Assembly: GCA_902522865.1 (NCBI GenBank)
Contig: CABYXC010000008.1
Coordinates: 1-64,000 of the forward strand
DNA: 64,000 bases
Direction: 5' to 3'
Origin: an uncultured Alphaproteobacteria bacterium
Lineage (GTDB): Bacteria > Pseudomonadota > Alphaproteobacteria > HIMB59 > GCA-002718135
Made by a program: the position numbers and the translations under genes
Shown: positions 62,669 to 64,000 of the stretch, one piece after another
How the letters are laid out: each line of letters begins with the position of its first letter
How positions within the stretch are numbered: position 1 is the stretch's first letter
The notes under the pieces: model-generated
Database searches by the model: none
Told to the model about the DNA's origin: nothing
The model's input: the letters and a program-made list of their open reading frames with translations, nothing else

Positions 62669-63526
62669 TTAATTTAACATTAATGATTTTAAAAAATCTA
62701 AGTTTTCAATTAATCGCCTTAATTCTTCAGGATCTAATCCTTTTAAATTTTCTTTAAATAAATTTTGATAGTCTAAAGTATCAATACGATCCGTATATAT
62801 TTCTTTTAAAGAAATTGTATTTGAATTATCATAATCATAATTCCCAATTAATATTTTTGATAATGCAGGAAATATTAGTGATGTAGTTGTATAAGTTGCA
62901 AATCCTATTTCTCTGTCTTCGTCTTGTCTTTTATCTATAAAGGTAAAATATATAGCTATTCTTGCTGCACGCGTTAATTCTGCAACAGATAATTCATTAT
63001 CTTGAGATACATCTAAAAATGAAAAAGTTTCATTAATACAATTTGCTGGATTACTATCATTATTACAAGTTTCTATTAATTGTGAATTCATTAAATTAAT
63101 TATTTCACCATAAATAATTTGGAAGACACTTGGTATTGATTCACATTTTTCATAAACAGAATAATCTGCTGAATTTAAAAAGGAATAATCTATACCGTCC
63201 CAACCATCAGGAGCTGTAACTTCAAGTAAATTATCACCATCTTTTTTTAAAAAATAATAATAACTACCATCTAGTTCACCCCATTTGTAAGCTGACCAAT
63301 CTTCTACCTTTGATGTTTTTGATACATTAAATCCAACATATGTTTCATCAATCCACATACTTGTATTATTTGATATTATGAATACTTGATATTCTGCATC
63401 ACAATCATCACTCCAAATACCTTGCATGTCTTTTGGAAAATTATCTTCAAAAATTAATTCTGCATTGAGGTTGAATGGCAACAATAAAACAATACCAAAA
63501 ATTAATTCTACTAAATTATTCTTCAT
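62669..63526 (-). CDS. Exported protein with two EF-hand-like calcium sites
   Basis: A 285-residue protein with signal peptide residues 1-22 (ending LNAEL). The first 110 residues of the mature part are beta-rich with two cysteines. Two EF-hand-like loops follow: DVSQDNELSVAE near residue 172 and DYDNSNTISLKE near 229, each with acidic ligands at positions 1, 3, 5 and a Glu at 12. Calcium binding in the periplasm is likely. The family is unknown to me. It overlaps the upstream lipoprotein gene by 11 bases. Confidence 0.7.
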   Translation of the reverse strand: MKNNLVELIFGIVLLLPFNLNAELIFEDNFPKDMQGIWSDDCDAEYQVFIISNNTSMWIDETYVGFNVSKTSKVEDWSAYKWGELDGSYYYFLKKDGDNLLEVTAPDGWDGIDYSFLNSADYSVYEKCESIPSVFQIIYGEIINLMNSQLIETCNNDSNPANCINETFSFLDVSQDNELSVAELTRAARIAIYFTFIDKRQDEDREIGFATYTTTSLIFPALSKILIGNYDYDNSNTISLKEIYTDRIDTLDYQNLFKENLKGLDPEELRRLIENLDFLKSLMLN

Positions 63527-64000
63527 AGGGCATAACTCTTATTACATCTCCGTAAATAATTACGACTCTTTGACCATTTGGAAGGGCATTATCATCTCCT
63601 TGCACAAAAGCTTTTTCTTGATCATTTTGGCAATTAGAAATTGCATTACCACATTCATCAATATTCACTATATATTGAAAGCCATCATGATTACCAATTT
63701 TAGCTTGTATTACTGAGCCCATAGCAGCTCCTCCAATAGTTCCATATACTATCGCTATATCTTGACACTTTGTTCCTAATATTTCTTCTTCTCCACATAT
63801 TTGAGAAGCTAAAAGACCTCCTATCATTGCTCCAGCAGTGGCTCCAATCCAATCACTTTCACCTTCAATTTTTACTGGAAGAGAGGTTTTAATTGTTCCA
63901 TATTCAATATTAGTTACTTTTTGTGCATCAGATTTTTTTACTTTATTTGGAGATGTTGTATTACAAGAGATTAGTGCAAAACTAATTATAAGAGGAATTA
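63516..64000 (-). CDS. Glycine-zipper outer membrane lipoprotein (5' end outside window)
   Basis: The frame is open to the window edge, extending beyond the internal ATG at 63827. The upstream residues read IPLIISFALISCNTTSPNK, with lipobox ALISC; the start codon must lie just past base 64000. The mature protein has a SlyB/17-kDa-antigen-like core: GESDWIGATAGAMIGGLLAS and YGTIGGAAMGSVIQAKIG are glycine zippers, followed by a beta-rich end with NGQRVVIIYGDVIRVMPYEE. It likely sits in the outer membrane. It overlaps the EF-hand protein gene, so the two are co-expressed. Confidence 0.8.
   Translation of the reverse strand, partial: IPLIISFALISCNTTSPNKVKKSDAQKVTNIEYGTIKTSLPVKIEGESDWIGATAGAMIGGLLASQICGEEEILGTKCQDIAIVYGTIGGAAMGSVIQAKIGNHDGFQYIVNIDECGNAISNCQNDQEKAFVQGDDNALPNGQRVVIIYGDVIRVMPYEE

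Noticed and set aside
63426-63716. Plus-strand 96-codon frame near the end of the window
   Set aside because: Opposite strand of two overlapping genes with signal peptide, EF-hands and lipobox evidence.

Overview
The window is strongly AT-rich, densely packed bacterial DNA. Genes are short, intergenic gaps are mostly tiny, and start/stop overlaps such as TAATG are frequent. The gene content (long-form RibA, AlaC-type aminotransferase, an rlpA-dac-tmk-holB-metG-tatD-MBL block, and recG-sdhE-mfd) points to a streamlined, low-GC marine alphaproteobacterium of the SAR11 / HIMB59 / AEGEAN-169 kind. This placement is an inference from gene order and composition. No rRNA, CRISPR array, transposase, integrase or phage gene was recognised.

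Layout. 1-2750: end of a possible methyltransferase, riboflavin genes (reductase-only RibD, divergent RibA) and a Bcp-type peroxiredoxin. 2755-7759: two EamA transporters, a class III aminotransferase, acylphosphatase, a secreted FKBP-rhodanese fusion and a DUF815 ATPase. 7835-25475: core block with yajC-secD-secF, superoxide dismutase, uvrA, ssb, gyrA, coaD, tRNA-Lys, recG, sdhE, mfd and a PQQ-type sugar dehydrogenase. 25522-27817: a tandem duplication of a sulfotransferase gene and tRNA-Ser(TGA), leaving one intact tRNA, one mispaired full-length copy and one 3' fragment. 27910-35666: cell-wall and replication/translation operon (lytic transglycosylase, RlpA, D,D-carboxypeptidase, tmk, holB, metG, tatD, MBL hydrolase). 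35663-39823: an overlapping, apparently catabolic gene string (3-hydroxyisobutyrate-dehydrogenase-like, SMP-30, pterin dehydratase, SIS, M81/MlrC). 39824-52582: accessory region with SelO, two Fe/2-oxoglutarate oxygenases, an orphan TupA-like binding protein, a histone-deacetylase-like hydrolase, YjbQ, an MFS transporter and five EamA transporters. 52625-56698: a TTC38-like protein, a D-apionate-lactonase-like protein and a Gfo/Idh/MocA oxidoreductase in one overlapping operon. 56713-64000: a four-part fusion protein (two cyclic-nucleotide-binding-like domains, an acyltransferase and an SGNH hydrolase) with a membrane zinc peptidase, AlaC, an FAD oxidoreductase with two tiny upstream genes, an EF-hand exported protein and a glycine-zipper lipoprotein.

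The best candidates for something undescribed are the 870-residue fusion at 56713-59325, which joins a putative nucleotide sensor to acyl transfer and acyl hydrolysis in one chain, and the sulfotransferase/tRNA-Ser duplication at 25645-27817. Seven EamA permeases in 64 kb together with several small-molecule catabolic genes suggest a cell that lives on diverse small organic solutes. That last point is inference.
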